A DNA stretch of 8,181 nt from Propionibacteriaceae bacterium (GTDB lineage Bacteria; Actinomycetota; Actinomycetes; Propionibacteriales; Propionibacteriaceae), in the NCBI GenBank assembly GCA_030450535.1, contig JAKDIK010000104.1, positions 1 through 8,181 of the forward strand. The letters are read 5' to 3'. The position numbers were made by a program, and so were the translations under genes. Below the pieces are notes generated by a model. That model searched no databases. It saw only the letters and a program-made list of their open reading frames with translations, and had not been told where the DNA came from. Each line of letters begins with the position of its first letter. Positions within the stretch are counted from its first letter, which is position 1. Positions 1 through 6,655 of this stretch are shown here, one piece after another.

Positions 1-133
1 CGCGCAGCCCACGCCCGCCCCCACGGCGACCACGTCGTCCAGCACGCAGACCGCGGCGAGCGCCGCGTCGGACGCCGCGGCCAGCAGCGGCGTTGCCTCC
101 GCGGCGGCAAATGCCCCGATCGCCGATCGCTGA
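1..133 (+). CDS. Possible 3' end of an Ala/Thr/Ser-rich protein (edge fragment, uncertain)
   Basis: This edge stretch has coding-like third-position GC, but strand and frame are not settled. On the plus strand the frame starting at base 2 is open to a TGA at 131-133 and would give a low-complexity Ala/Thr/Ser/Pro tail, as in exported proteins. It would converge on the minus-strand gene ending at 152, with an 18-bp gap. The opposite reading, minus strand in the frame whose last codon is bases 3-1, gives a more hydrophobic peptide containing VLDDVVAVGAG. That frame has no ATG, GTG or TTG between its upstream stop and the hydrophobic part. The two frames share third positions, so composition cannot separate them. 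No function is assigned. Confidence 0.3.
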   Translation, partial: AQPTPAPTATTSSSTQTAASAASDAAASSGVASAAANAPIADR

Positions 134-151
134 GCTTGCGAGCGCGCCTCG

Positions 152-532
152 TCACCCGGCCAGCCGGTGGCGGTAGGTCCACGACGTCAGGGCCGTCGCC
201 AGCATGAGCGTCAGGATCCCCACGAAGATGTGCGGCGCCACGATGTGCGCCTCGCCCAGCACCACCTGGACGCCAGCCATCGCGGCCAGCAGCAGGGCCA
301 GCGTCAGGTTCACCGGACCGGCCGAGCGGCGCAGCACCACGTACACGGCGGCGTTGATCACGCACACTGACAGACTCACCCAGGCCCCGATGGCGTGGAA
401 CGCCCGGTACTGCGCCTCACCTCCGAGGAAGGCCGACGCCCATCCGGCCTGCGCGATGAGGCAGCTCAACGCGATGGTCACCGCGCTGCGCAGCACGATG
501 AGGTGGCGGTGCGGCATGGGCGGCAGGGGCAT
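152..532 (-). CDS. Small four-helix integral membrane protein
   Basis: This 126-residue protein is mostly membrane, with helices at about residues 11-31, 44-66, 75-91 and 98-118. Histidines lie at or near helix ends (H45 in FHAIGAW, H96 and H101 around the start of the last helix). The layout recalls small DUF6220-type or cytochrome-b-like four-helix proteins, in which such histidines may bind heme. That is a resemblance recalled from family knowledge, not a firm assignment. The ATG at 532-530 is chosen because GGAAGGA precedes it by about 7 bases; a second ATG at 517 is possible. It is divergent from the membrane protein starting near 588, so both promoters must fit in about 55 bp. Transport or electron transfer cannot be decided from the sequence. 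Confidence 0.75.
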   Translation of the reverse strand: MPLPPMPHRHLIVLRSAVTIALSCLIAQAGWASAFLGGEAQYRAFHAIGAWVSLSVCVINAAVYVVLRRSAGPVNLTLALLLAAMAGVQVVLGEAHIVAPHIFVGILTLMLATALTSWTYRHRLAG

Positions 533-574
533 CGCCCCATCCTTCCAGATCCCCGGCGCACGACACCCGGGCAT

Positions 575-580
575 TAGCAT
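575..580 (+). promoter_or_regulatory. Candidate -10 element for leaderless start at 588
   Basis: TAGCAT fits the actinobacterial TANNNT -10 pattern and lies 7 bases before the GTG at 588. That is the spacing expected when transcription begins on the start codon itself. No good Shine-Dalgarno stands at a proper distance from 579 or 588, and no clear -35 box is visible. The call rests on pattern and spacing only. Confidence 0.4.
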
Positions 581-587
581 GGGGGCC

Positions 588-1238
588 GTGACGACTCCAG
601 CAGCCACAACCGCTCCGGAAACCGAATCCGTGGGACGCCGTACTTCGCTGGGCGACTCGCTGCCCGGCCGGATCGTCGGAATCGTCGTCGCGCTCCTCGC
701 CCACGCTGCCGTCGGCCTCGCGTGGCTGGTTACGGCGCTCGCCGTCATGGGCTCGCTGGGCGTGCTGCGCCGCATTCCGATGAACTCCGAGTTCGCCTGG
801 GACACCGGTCGGCTGCCCCAGCCCTGGGTCATCGGTCTCGGCATCGTCGGTATCGTCATGGCCCACCTGCTCTTCGGCTGGGTCATGCGCAGCCTCGGCC
901 GCGGTCGGGCCGCCTGGGGGCCGTCCGTCATCGCGTGGTCCGGGGCGCTGCTCGGGGTCGCCCTCGGCGCCTACCTGTGGGTTCCGCCGCTCCAGGTCGG
1001 CGAGCAGGTCGGGCCGGCGTCCGGTCAGTCGACGCCCTGGGGCGTCCTCGGCTGGATCGCCCACTACGCCCGCCTCGCCCTGCCCGCGCTCGTGGGGGTG
1101 ATCACGGCGGCGTTGCTCCTGTTCAGCCGTAATTCCCCGCTGGTCGTGCTCTACCGCTGGTGGCGTGACCGCCGCCGCCGTCCCGGCCGCTCGAGGCGTC
1201 CCCGCCGCACCCGGACATCCGAGCCCGCACCCGTCTGA
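588..1238 (+). CDS. Hypothetical four-helix membrane protein
   Basis: I do not recognise the family of this 216-residue protein. A polar Thr/Ala-rich N-terminus of about 25 residues is followed by four hydrophobic segments at about 29-60, 79-100, 111-133 and 151-180. A strongly basic, Arg-rich tail (about 191-209) probably lies in the cytoplasm by the positive-inside rule. An extracytoplasmic loop may hold residues 62-78 (IPMNSEFAWDTGRL). The GTG at 588 is preferred for its spacing from TAGCAT; an in-frame ATG at 579 would add three residues but has no ribosome site. The stop is followed after one base by the start of the M1 peptidase gene, so the two are probably translated together. A role as partner or membrane helper of that peptidase is inference from position. 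Confidence 0.7.
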   Translation: MTTPAATTAPETESVGRRTSLGDSLPGRIVGIVVALLAHAAVGLAWLVTALAVMGSLGVLRRIPMNSEFAWDTGRLPQPWVIGLGIVGIVMAHLLFGWVMRSLGRGRAAWGPSVIAWSGALLGVALGAYLWVPPLQVGEQVGPASGQSTPWGVLGWIAHYARLALPALVGVITAALLLFSRNSPLVVLYRWWRDRRRRPGRSRRPRRTRTSEPAPV

Positions 1239-1239
1239 C

Positions 1240-2682
1240 GTGCCAGGCTTTTCGCGGCGCTCCTGGCTCCTCGTCTGGCTCCTGCCCCTCTTGGTCGTGG
1301 CCGGTCTGGTCGCCGCCCTGGTCGCCAGCCGGCCATCGCAACCGGTCGCTGCCGGCGTGGGCGCTCCGTATTACCCGGACGCCGGCGCCACGGGCTGGGA
1401 GCCGACGTCCACGGTGGTGCACGTCACGTGGAATGACGACCTGACCCAGCTCAGCGGCACCACCACCCTCGAGGGCATCGCCACGCAAAACCTGTCCGGC
1501 ATCGGTTTCAACCTCATGCACCACGTGGACGCCGCCACGCTCGACGGGGAGCCGGTGACCGTGGCTGCCTGGGGCGCAGTCAACCGCGTGGCCATGGCGA
1601 AGAAGCCGCTGGACGTCGGCGACCGCTTCACCCTCGAGGTCTCCTACGCCGGCAGCCCGGACGGACTGCGGACGGTCGGCGGCTTCCACCAGCCGTACTC
1701 CCGGGCGGGCGGGGAAATCCTCATCGCCGGAGAGCCAGAGTCGTCGGCCGTGTGGTATGCCGCCAACGACCATCCGAGCCGCGCGGCGCCCTTCGAGGTG
1801 TACGCCACCGTGCCGGCCGGCCTGCAGGCGATCAGCATCGGCGAACTCATCAGCGAGGACGCCGACGACGACCCCGCCACGGCCACGTGGCACTGGCGGG
1901 CGGCGGATCCCGTCGCGAGCTACCTCACCTTCCTGGCCGTGGGCCGCTTCGACATCGAACAGGGCGACGCGGACGGCCGTCCGGCGCTGTATGCCGTCAG
2001 CCACCTGTTGGCGCCACCGGAGCGGGACCGGGCCCTGGCGAAGCTGCGCGAGACGCCGCGCGTCATCCGCGAGTTGGAGAGCCGCTATGGCCCTTATCCC
2101 TTCGGCGAGATCGGCGGGGTCGTCACCGGCATCGACACCTGGTTCGGCGCGCTGGAGACCCAGACGCGTCCGGTCTACGGCGCCGCGCTGGCCGCGGCCG
2201 GTGGCGACTGGCCCGACGAGCTGCTCGCCCACGAACTGGCACACATGTGGTTCGGCAACCACGTCCGCGTCGCCACGTGGGCCGACATCGTGAACAACGA
2301 GGGCTGGGCGACGTTCGCCGCGCAGGACGTGCTTGCGCGGCGGGACGGCCGGTCGATGGACGACTGGCTGCGCGGCATCTGGGACGAAGGTGATGACGAC
2401 TTCTGGACGCCTTCGATCAGCGACCCCGGGGTGGACAACATGTTCGGCACCACCTACGTCCGCGGCGGCGCCGCGCTGCAGGCGCTGCGGGTGCTGCTCG
2501 GCGACGATGCGTTCTTCGCGATCGCGCGCGAGTGGGCCCAGACCCCGGGAGCCCGCTCGCTGGCCGACTTCCAGGCGTATGTCGACGAGCGCTCCAGCCG
2601 CGACCTCACCGCCTTCTGGCACGCCTGGTACGCCGCCTCCGAGGCGCCCCCGCGGGAGGCGGCGTACGGGTGGCCGGGCTGA
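1240..2682 (+). CDS. Membrane-anchored M1-family zinc metallopeptidase (aminopeptidase)
   Basis: Predicted to remove N-terminal residues from peptides outside the cell membrane. A single N-terminal hydrophobic segment (about residues 9-30, after basic SRR) is an uncleaved anchor or signal. The M1 zinc site is complete: HELAH at 331-335 and, 18 residues on, E354 in NNEGW. Y406 in TYVRGG matches the transition-state tyrosine of the family. WYAANDHPS and YGPYPFGEIGG are typical of the N-terminal saddle and catalytic domains. The usual GAMEN exopeptidase motif is replaced by GALET (303-307), keeping the glutamate. At 480 residues it lacks the large C-terminal helical domain of PepN-type enzymes. 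The GTG at 1240 is chosen because it follows the previous stop by one base and gives a clean anchor; a GTG at 1165 would overlap the upstream gene by 74 bases. Confidence 0.9.
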   Translation: MPGFSRRSWLLVWLLPLLVVAGLVAALVASRPSQPVAAGVGAPYYPDAGATGWEPTSTVVHVTWNDDLTQLSGTTTLEGIATQNLSGIGFNLMHHVDAATLDGEPVTVAAWGAVNRVAMAKKPLDVGDRFTLEVSYAGSPDGLRTVGGFHQPYSRAGGEILIAGEPESSAVWYAANDHPSRAAPFEVYATVPAGLQAISIGELISEDADDDPATATWHWRAADPVASYLTFLAVGRFDIEQGDADGRPALYAVSHLLAPPERDRALAKLRETPRVIRELESRYGPYPFGEIGGVVTGIDTWFGALETQTRPVYGAALAAAGGDWPDELLAHELAHMWFGNHVRVATWADIVNNEGWATFAAQDVLARRDGRSMDDWLRGIWDEGDDDFWTPSISDPGVDNMFGTTYVRGGAALQALRVLLGDDAFFAIAREWAQTPGARSLADFQAYVDERSSRDLTAFWHAWYAASEAPPREAAYGWPG

Positions 2683-2692
2683 CCCGCGCTCA

Positions 2693-2763
2693 GGTGGCCA
2701 GGCGTGGGGGCACCAGGGCGATGTGGCCTGGCTGTGGTGGCCAGGCGATGGTGGCCAGGCGAC
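2693..2763. repeat. Array of 14-bp GGTGGCCAGGCG-type tandem repeats
   Basis: The 12-mer GGTGGCCAGGCG occurs exactly at 2693-2704, 2736-2747 and 2750-2761. A degenerate unit (TGTGGCCTGGCTGT, 2722-2735) lies in the same 14-bp phase, and a more diverged unit of about 15 bp fills 2707-2721. A further related stretch, GGTGGCCGGGCTGA (2669-2682), overlaps the peptidase stop codon. There is no spacer-repeat alternation as in CRISPR. Each exact unit holds the palindrome TGGCCA. Function is unknown; it may be a slippage-derived minisatellite, a terminator cluster or a protein-binding array. Confidence 0.7.
2726..2746 (+). terminator. Candidate hairpin terminator inside the repeat array
   Basis: GCCTGGC (2726-2732) and GCCAGGC (2740-2746) form a perfect 7-bp GC-rich stem with a 7-base loop, 44 bases after the M1 peptidase stop. 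There is no T-run, as is common in high-GC actinobacteria. The same left arm can pair instead with identical GCCAGGC copies at 2697-2703 or 2754-2760. Position suggests termination of the upstream pair; evidence is structural only. Confidence 0.4.
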
Positions 2764-2809
2764 GGGGGTCAGGAGGGGCCGACGATGCGTCTCGTGTGCG
2801 CCGACCCAT

Positions 2810-2831
2810 GTACACCCGCAGTTCACCCCGG
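2810..2831 (+). promoter_or_regulatory. Candidate PHO box (PhoP binding site)
   Basis: Two contiguous 11-bp direct repeat units, GTACACCCGCA (2810-2820) and GTTCACCCCGG (2821-2831), match the actinobacterial PHO box design, whose units begin GTTCACC. The second unit is exact over that core and the first differs at one base. The site lies 57 bp before the start codon of a secreted 5'-nucleotidase, a classic phosphate-starvation target (Streptomyces PhoP regulon; ushA of Corynebacterium under PhoR). No confident -10 box could be picked downstream. PhoP control is inferred. Confidence 0.6.
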
Positions 2832-2888
2832 CATGATCAGGTGTGAGCCTCCCCGCTCGCAGAGTCCCATCGCTCCCCGGAGGAATCC

Positions 2889-5459
2889 ATGCCCATTACC
2901 CGACGTGCCGTGGCGACCGCCGCGGTGCTCGGCCTCGTCGGCGCCGGCGGCATCGCCGCCCCGGCCCAGGCCGCGACGAAGGTCGAGACCATCAGTGAGG
3001 GGCTCACCCCCGTCACGCTGTTGAACTTCAACGACTTCCACGGCCGCATCGACGACGGCCTCGCCCTCACCGGCGCCCTCGGCAAGCGTTTCGCCTGCAC
3101 GATCCAGACCGCCCGCGGCACGTACGGCGAGGACGCCAGCCTGCTGCTCTCGGCGGGCGACAACGTCGGGGCGAGCTCGTTCGCGTCCAACATCCAGGAC
3201 GACTTCCCGACGCTCGCCTACCTCGACGCGCTCGGTCTCGGCGCCTCGGCCGTGGGCAACCACGAGTTCGACCGGGGCTTCGGCTGGCTCACCGAGGAGG
3301 CCGAGTCGCGCGCCACGTTCGACTACCTCGGAGCCAACGTCTATCAGCGCGGCACCACGACGCCCGCCCTGGACGAATACGCGATCCACGAGGTGAACGG
3401 CGTACGGGTGGGCGTCATCGGCGCGGTAACCGCGGACACGCCTGCGCTGGTCTCGCCGTCCGGTGTGGCATCCATCGACTTCGGCGACCCCGTCGAGGCG
3501 GTCAACCGTGTGGCCGAGCAGCTCTCGGACGGCGACGAGGCCAACGGCGAGGCCGAGATCATCGTGGCCGAGTACCACGAGGGCGCTGCGGTGGCCTCCA
3601 GCCTGACCGACGCGCAGGCCGCAACCGAGGTCTTCGACCGCATCGTCAACGAAACCTCGCCCCTGGTCGACGTGGTGTTCAACGGGCACACTCACCTCGC
3701 GTACCAGTGGGACGCTCCCGCCCGGACCGGAACGCGTGTCGTCAGTCAGTCCGGCAGCTACGGCGGACGCCTCGGCGTCGTCCAGCTCGGCTTCAACACC
3801 GACACCGGCGAGGTCGAGGAGTACCTCCCGTCACAGCTCGAGACCGTGGCGGGCGTCACCGAGGCATGCGAGGCCGACGCCACCTACCAGGCCGCGGCCG
3901 CGATCGTGGACGAGGCCGTCACCTCCGCCGCCGAGATCGGCAAGCAGCCCGTCGCCCGGATCAGCGCCGACATCACCACCGCCTACGGCGACGCCCAGGT
4001 CGTCGAGGGCGTCTACACCGGCACGACCCGCGACGACCGGCTCCGCGAGTCGTCGCTCGGCAACCTGGTCGCCAACGCCTGGCTGTGGGCGGCCAACCAG
4101 CCCGGCCGCGCCGGCGCCGACATCGGCATCATGAACCCCGGCGGCCTGCGTGCCGACCTGCTCTACGCGCAGGCCGACGGCGAGGGCGACGGGGTCGTGA
4201 CCTACGCGGAGGCGGCCGGAGTGAACCCGTTCGCGAACACGCTGCAGAGCATCGACGTCACCGGGGCCGTCCTCCGGCAGGTTCTGGAGCAGCAGTGGCA
4301 GCCGGCGAACTCGTCGCGTCCGTTCCTCAAACTCGGCCTGTCCGACAACGTCCGCTACACCTATGACCCGGACGCTCCCGCCGGCAGCCGGATCCTCGAC
4401 GTCTGGGTGGGGGATGACCCCTTGGACGCCTCGGCCACCTACACGGTGACCGCGGGCAACTTCCTCATCGGCGGCGGCGACAACTTCACGGCGCTGCGGT
4501 CGGGCACGAACGTCCGCGATCTCGGCCTCATCGACACCGACGCGTTCATCAACTACATCTCCGGTGACGACGCCGTCGAGCCCTCGTTCGAGAAGAACGG
4601 CGTCGCGCTGACCGAGGGAACGCGACCCGTCCCGCGCGGTGAGCAGACCACGCTTCGCGTCGAGGGCGTCGACCTCACCAGCCTGGGCGCGCCGGCCAAC
4701 ACCGAGTTCGACGTCGTGGTGGACGGCTTCGTCATCGGCCAGGCGGCGATCACGACCGAGCGGCTCCCGGGAAGCCCGGTGCGCGACGGCGTCGCCGAGG
4801 TGACGCTCGTCGTGAACCCGGCCCTGGTGGCGGATACGGTGCAGCTCGTGGCCAAGCCGTCCGGCACCGTGGTGACGCTGCCGCTGGCCGAGCTGGCGAC
4901 GCGCGAGTTCGCCGACGTTCCGGTCGGAACCCAGTTCCGGGACGAGATCATGTGGCTCGGCGCCACCGGCATCGCCACCGGCTGGCCGGACGGCACCTTC
5001 CGCCCGGTCACCGCCATCAACCGGGACGCCATGGCCGCCTTCCTCTACCGGCTCGCCGGCAGCCCGGAGTTCACACCGCCGGCGACCTCGCCGTTCTCCG
5101 ACGTGGGCAACGACAACATGTACTACACCGAGATCGCCTGGCTCGCGAGCCAGGAGATCACGAACGGCTGGGCCGACGGCACGTTCCGGCCCTACCAGCC
5201 GATCGGGCGCGACGCGATGGCGGCGTTCCTGTACCGCCTGGCCGGCAGCCCGGAGTTCGCCGCGCCGACGGAGCCGCCATTCAGCGACATCCCGGTCGGC
5301 TCGGAGTTCGCAACCGAGATCGCCTGGCTGAAGTCCACCGGCATCACCACCGGCTGGCCGGATGGCACGTTCCGACCGACCGACCCGGTGAACCGTGACG
5401 CGATGGCGGCCTTCCTGCACCGGTTCGTGGACCAGTTCGGGGTGCCCGAGCTGGCCTGA
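2889..5459 (+). CDS. Secreted 5'-nucleotidase / UDP-sugar hydrolase family phosphoesterase with three C-terminal SLH repeats
   Basis: Predicted to release phosphate from nucleotides, and perhaps UDP-sugars or cyclic nucleotides, outside the cell. A signal peptide (RR, hydrophobic core, likely cleavage after AQA at 26-28) precedes the metallophosphatase domain (about 42-275). Its two-metal ligands are visible: D49 and H51 in NDFHG, D91 in GDN, N124, H230, H267 and H269 in GHTH. H125 and D128 in NHEFD match the UshA catalytic pair. The substrate-binding domain (about 352-565) has NPGGLR (416-421), NPF with F448, and GGGDNF with F533, likely to sandwich the base. A beta-rich linker (about 566-672) leads to three S-layer homology repeats starting at 674, 736 and 798, each with GW-DGTFRP, for wall attachment. 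GGAGG five bases before the ATG fixes the start. Phosphate control is inferred from the upstream PHO box. Confidence 0.93.
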   Translation: MPITRRAVATAAVLGLVGAGGIAAPAQAATKVETISEGLTPVTLLNFNDFHGRIDDGLALTGALGKRFACTIQTARGTYGEDASLLLSAGDNVGASSFASNIQDDFPTLAYLDALGLGASAVGNHEFDRGFGWLTEEAESRATFDYLGANVYQRGTTTPALDEYAIHEVNGVRVGVIGAVTADTPALVSPSGVASIDFGDPVEAVNRVAEQLSDGDEANGEAEIIVAEYHEGAAVASSLTDAQAATEVFDRIVNETSPLVDVVFNGHTHLAYQWDAPARTGTRVVSQSGSYGGRLGVVQLGFNTDTGEVEEYLPSQLETVAGVTEACEADATYQAAAAIVDEAVTSAAEIGKQPVARISADITTAYGDAQVVEGVYTGTTRDDRLRESSLGNLVANAWLWAANQPGRAGADIGIMNPGGLRADLLYAQADGEGDGVVTYAEAAGVNPFANTLQSIDVTGAVLRQVLEQQWQPANSSRPFLKLGLSDNVRYTYDPDAPAGSRILDVWVGDDPLDASATYTVTAGNFLIGGGDNFTALRSGTNVRDLGLIDTDAFINYISGDDAVEPSFEKNGVALTEGTRPVPRGEQTTLRVEGVDLTSLGAPANTEFDVVVDGFVIGQAAITTERLPGSPVRDGVAEVTLVVNPALVADTVQLVAKPSGTVVTLPLAELATREFADVPVGTQFRDEIMWLGATGIATGWPDGTFRPVTAINRDAMAAFLYRLAGSPEFTPPATSPFSDVGNDNMYYTEIAWLASQEITNGWADGTFRPYQPIGRDAMAAFLYRLAGSPEFAAPTEPPFSDIPVGSEFATEIAWLKSTGITTGWPDGTFRPTDPVNRDAMAAFLHRFVDQFGVPELA
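4908..5456 (+). repeat. Three in-frame SLH-domain repeats of 186 bp
   Basis: Units begin at 4908, 5094 and 5280, exactly 62 codons apart, and encode F-DV/I, E-I-WL, GW-DGTFRP and RDAMAAFL-R in the same order. The second differs most (NGWADGTFRPYQ). Three SLH modules is the usual number for a wall-anchoring unit. The coding copies share long stretches at DNA level, so recombination between them could change their number. Confidence 0.85.
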
Positions 5460-6630
5460 CCCTGCTCCGGCCCCGCCCGGATCGCCCGCCCCCCCACTGG
5501 CCCCGCGGGCGATCCGGGCGACCCCCCCGCGACAGCTCGGGTGGAGGTCGGGACGCGCGGCGCCGCCAGGTGCCCTCCAGGCCGGTGGGCCGGAAACCGA
5601 GGGCGTCGTTGATCGCGAGCATGTGGGTGTTCTCGGCGGCGTTCCAGGTATGGATGCGGGCGGCGTCCGGGTTGTCGGCGACGAGGCGGCGCAGGTTGGC
5701 CGCCTTGGTCCACAGCCCCAGGCGATGACCGCGATGGTCGGCGTGCACGAGGGTGTCCTCCTGCCACACGCCGTCCGGGTGGTGGCCGGGCCACTGCAGG
5801 GTGGTGTAGGCGGCCATCACGCCGGTCGCGCGGTGCCGCGCGGCGGTGGTGACCCAGTGGTAGCCGAGTTCCACCGTGCGGTCCTCGGCGACGCGGAGGC
5901 GCTCTGCGTCCCAGACCTGGGGCTCGGCGAGCTCGGTGGCCATGGGGACGTCGGTGCTCATGCGGGCGTGCAGGTCGGCCATGCCGTCGGCAAGCTCGGA
6001 CGGCGTCCGGCCCGTCCAGCCGAGCAGTTCGTAGTCGTCCTCGGCGACCGACGCCGCGGTGGCGCCGAGATCGTCCGCGCGGGCGAGCGTCGCGGCGTCC
6101 ACGGTGAGGGTCGAGGGTTGCTCGACCTGCTCCAGGCTGAAGCCGTGGCGGCGCAGGAACGCGGCGGCGGGGTGGCGGCCGTCGACGGCGCCGGTGCCGG
6201 ACGCCGCCGGAATCGCGTCCGGGCCCTCGGCCGACCTGCCCGGGGCGAACGCCCAGGTGAGCCAGGTGGTGCGTCCGTCGGCGGCGAGCGCCGCGGTTGC
6301 GGCGTCCAGTAGAGCGGTGCCGACGCCGCGGCGCCGGGCGCCACCGCGGACCGCCAGGTCGAAGTCCGCGGCGTCGCGGTCCTCACGCAGGGGACTGCGG
6401 GCCCAGATGTAGCCGAGGACGGCATCGGCTTCCACGGCCACCCAGGCGGCCTGGGCCGCATGGACGGAGCCGCGGAGCCGGCCGACCAGCGAGTCCAGGG
6501 AATCGAGGAAGTCGTCGTGGCCGTGCAACTCCTGGCAGACCTCCGCGTCGATCTCGTGGACGCCCGCCAGCCACGGGTGCGGGCTGTCGTCCCCGGGTTC
6601 GGGAGCCGGGATGGCGTGGATCGCGAACAT
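5344..6630 (-). CDS. Tandem-GNAT N-acetyltransferase with unusual C-terminal extension
   Basis: Two GNAT folds in one chain, predicted to move an acetyl group from acetyl-CoA to an unknown amine. The N-terminal copy has the CoA-binding loop RRRGVGTALL (99-108). The C-terminal copy has HRGHRLGLWTKA (299-310), then HTWNAAEN and MLAINDALGFRPTG (337-350), a pattern seen in many actinobacterial GNAT proteins. The natural fold should end near GTW (353-355). The frame then continues for 73 residues rich in Arg, Gly and Pro, through the hairpin and 116 bases antisense to the nucleotidase 3' end. All three minus frames lack a stop just after GTW, so a single-base frameshift does not simply explain it. 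AGAGGA about 6 bases before the ATG supports the start. The gene lies 25 bp after the sirtuin stop, as second gene of an operon. MshD was considered, but no mycothiol-specific feature is visible. Confidence 0.85.
   Translation of the reverse strand: MFAIHAIPAPEPGDDSPHPWLAGVHEIDAEVCQELHGHDDFLDSLDSLVGRLRGSVHAAQAAWVAVEADAVLGYIWARSPLREDRDAADFDLAVRGGARRRGVGTALLDAATAALAADGRTTWLTWAFAPGRSAEGPDAIPAASGTGAVDGRHPAAAFLRRHGFSLEQVEQPSTLTVDAATLARADDLGATAASVAEDDYELLGWTGRTPSELADGMADLHARMSTDVPMATELAEPQVWDAERLRVAEDRTVELGYHWVTTAARHRATGVMAAYTTLQWPGHHPDGVWQEDTLVHADHRGHRLGLWTKAANLRRLVADNPDAARIHTWNAAENTHMLAINDALGFRPTGLEGTWRRRASRPPPELSRGGRPDRPRGQWGGGRSGRGRSRVRPARAPRTGPRTGAGRPPSRHGSPGRSVGTCHPASRW
5474..5520. terminator. 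Strong bidirectional hairpin, perfect 16-bp stem
   Basis: CGCCCGGATCGCCCGC (5474-5489) is the exact reverse complement of GCGGGCGATCCGGGCG (5505-5520), with a 15-base C-rich loop. It starts 14 bases after the nucleotidase stop, and the acetyltransferase gene approaches from the other side, so it fits a shared terminator between convergent genes. There is no T-tract on either strand. The stem lies inside the extended acetyltransferase reading frame, which reads straight through it. Confidence 0.75.
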
Positions 6631-6655
6631 GGGAGTCCTCTCGGTGGGCAGCCCT

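Noticed and set aside
1..45. FAD-binding GxGxxG motif in the minus-strand peptide at the left edge
   Set aside because: The sequence reads VGAGVGCA; the third glycine of the motif is replaced by cysteine and the frame has no supported start.
204..578. N-terminal extension of the 588-1238 protein to an ATG at 204
   Set aside because: It would lie antisense to the whole small membrane protein gene and the added residues look like shadow sequence.
2693..2763. CRISPR array
   Set aside because: Units are 14 bp, mostly adjacent without unique spacers, and no cas gene is present.
1123..2826. 567-codon open frame on the minus strand across the M1 peptidase
   Set aside because: Arg/Gly/Val-rich translation without recognisable motifs, antisense to a gene with intact HELAH-18-E; a by-product of high GC.
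3831..5420. 529-codon open frame on the minus strand across the nucleotidase
   Set aside because: Low-complexity translation repeating in step with the SLH modules of the sense gene; no motif or supported start.
5344..6630. Mycothiol synthase (MshD)
   Set aside because: Both are tandem GNAT proteins, but the motifs here are those of a general actinobacterial GNAT group and no mycothiol context is seen.
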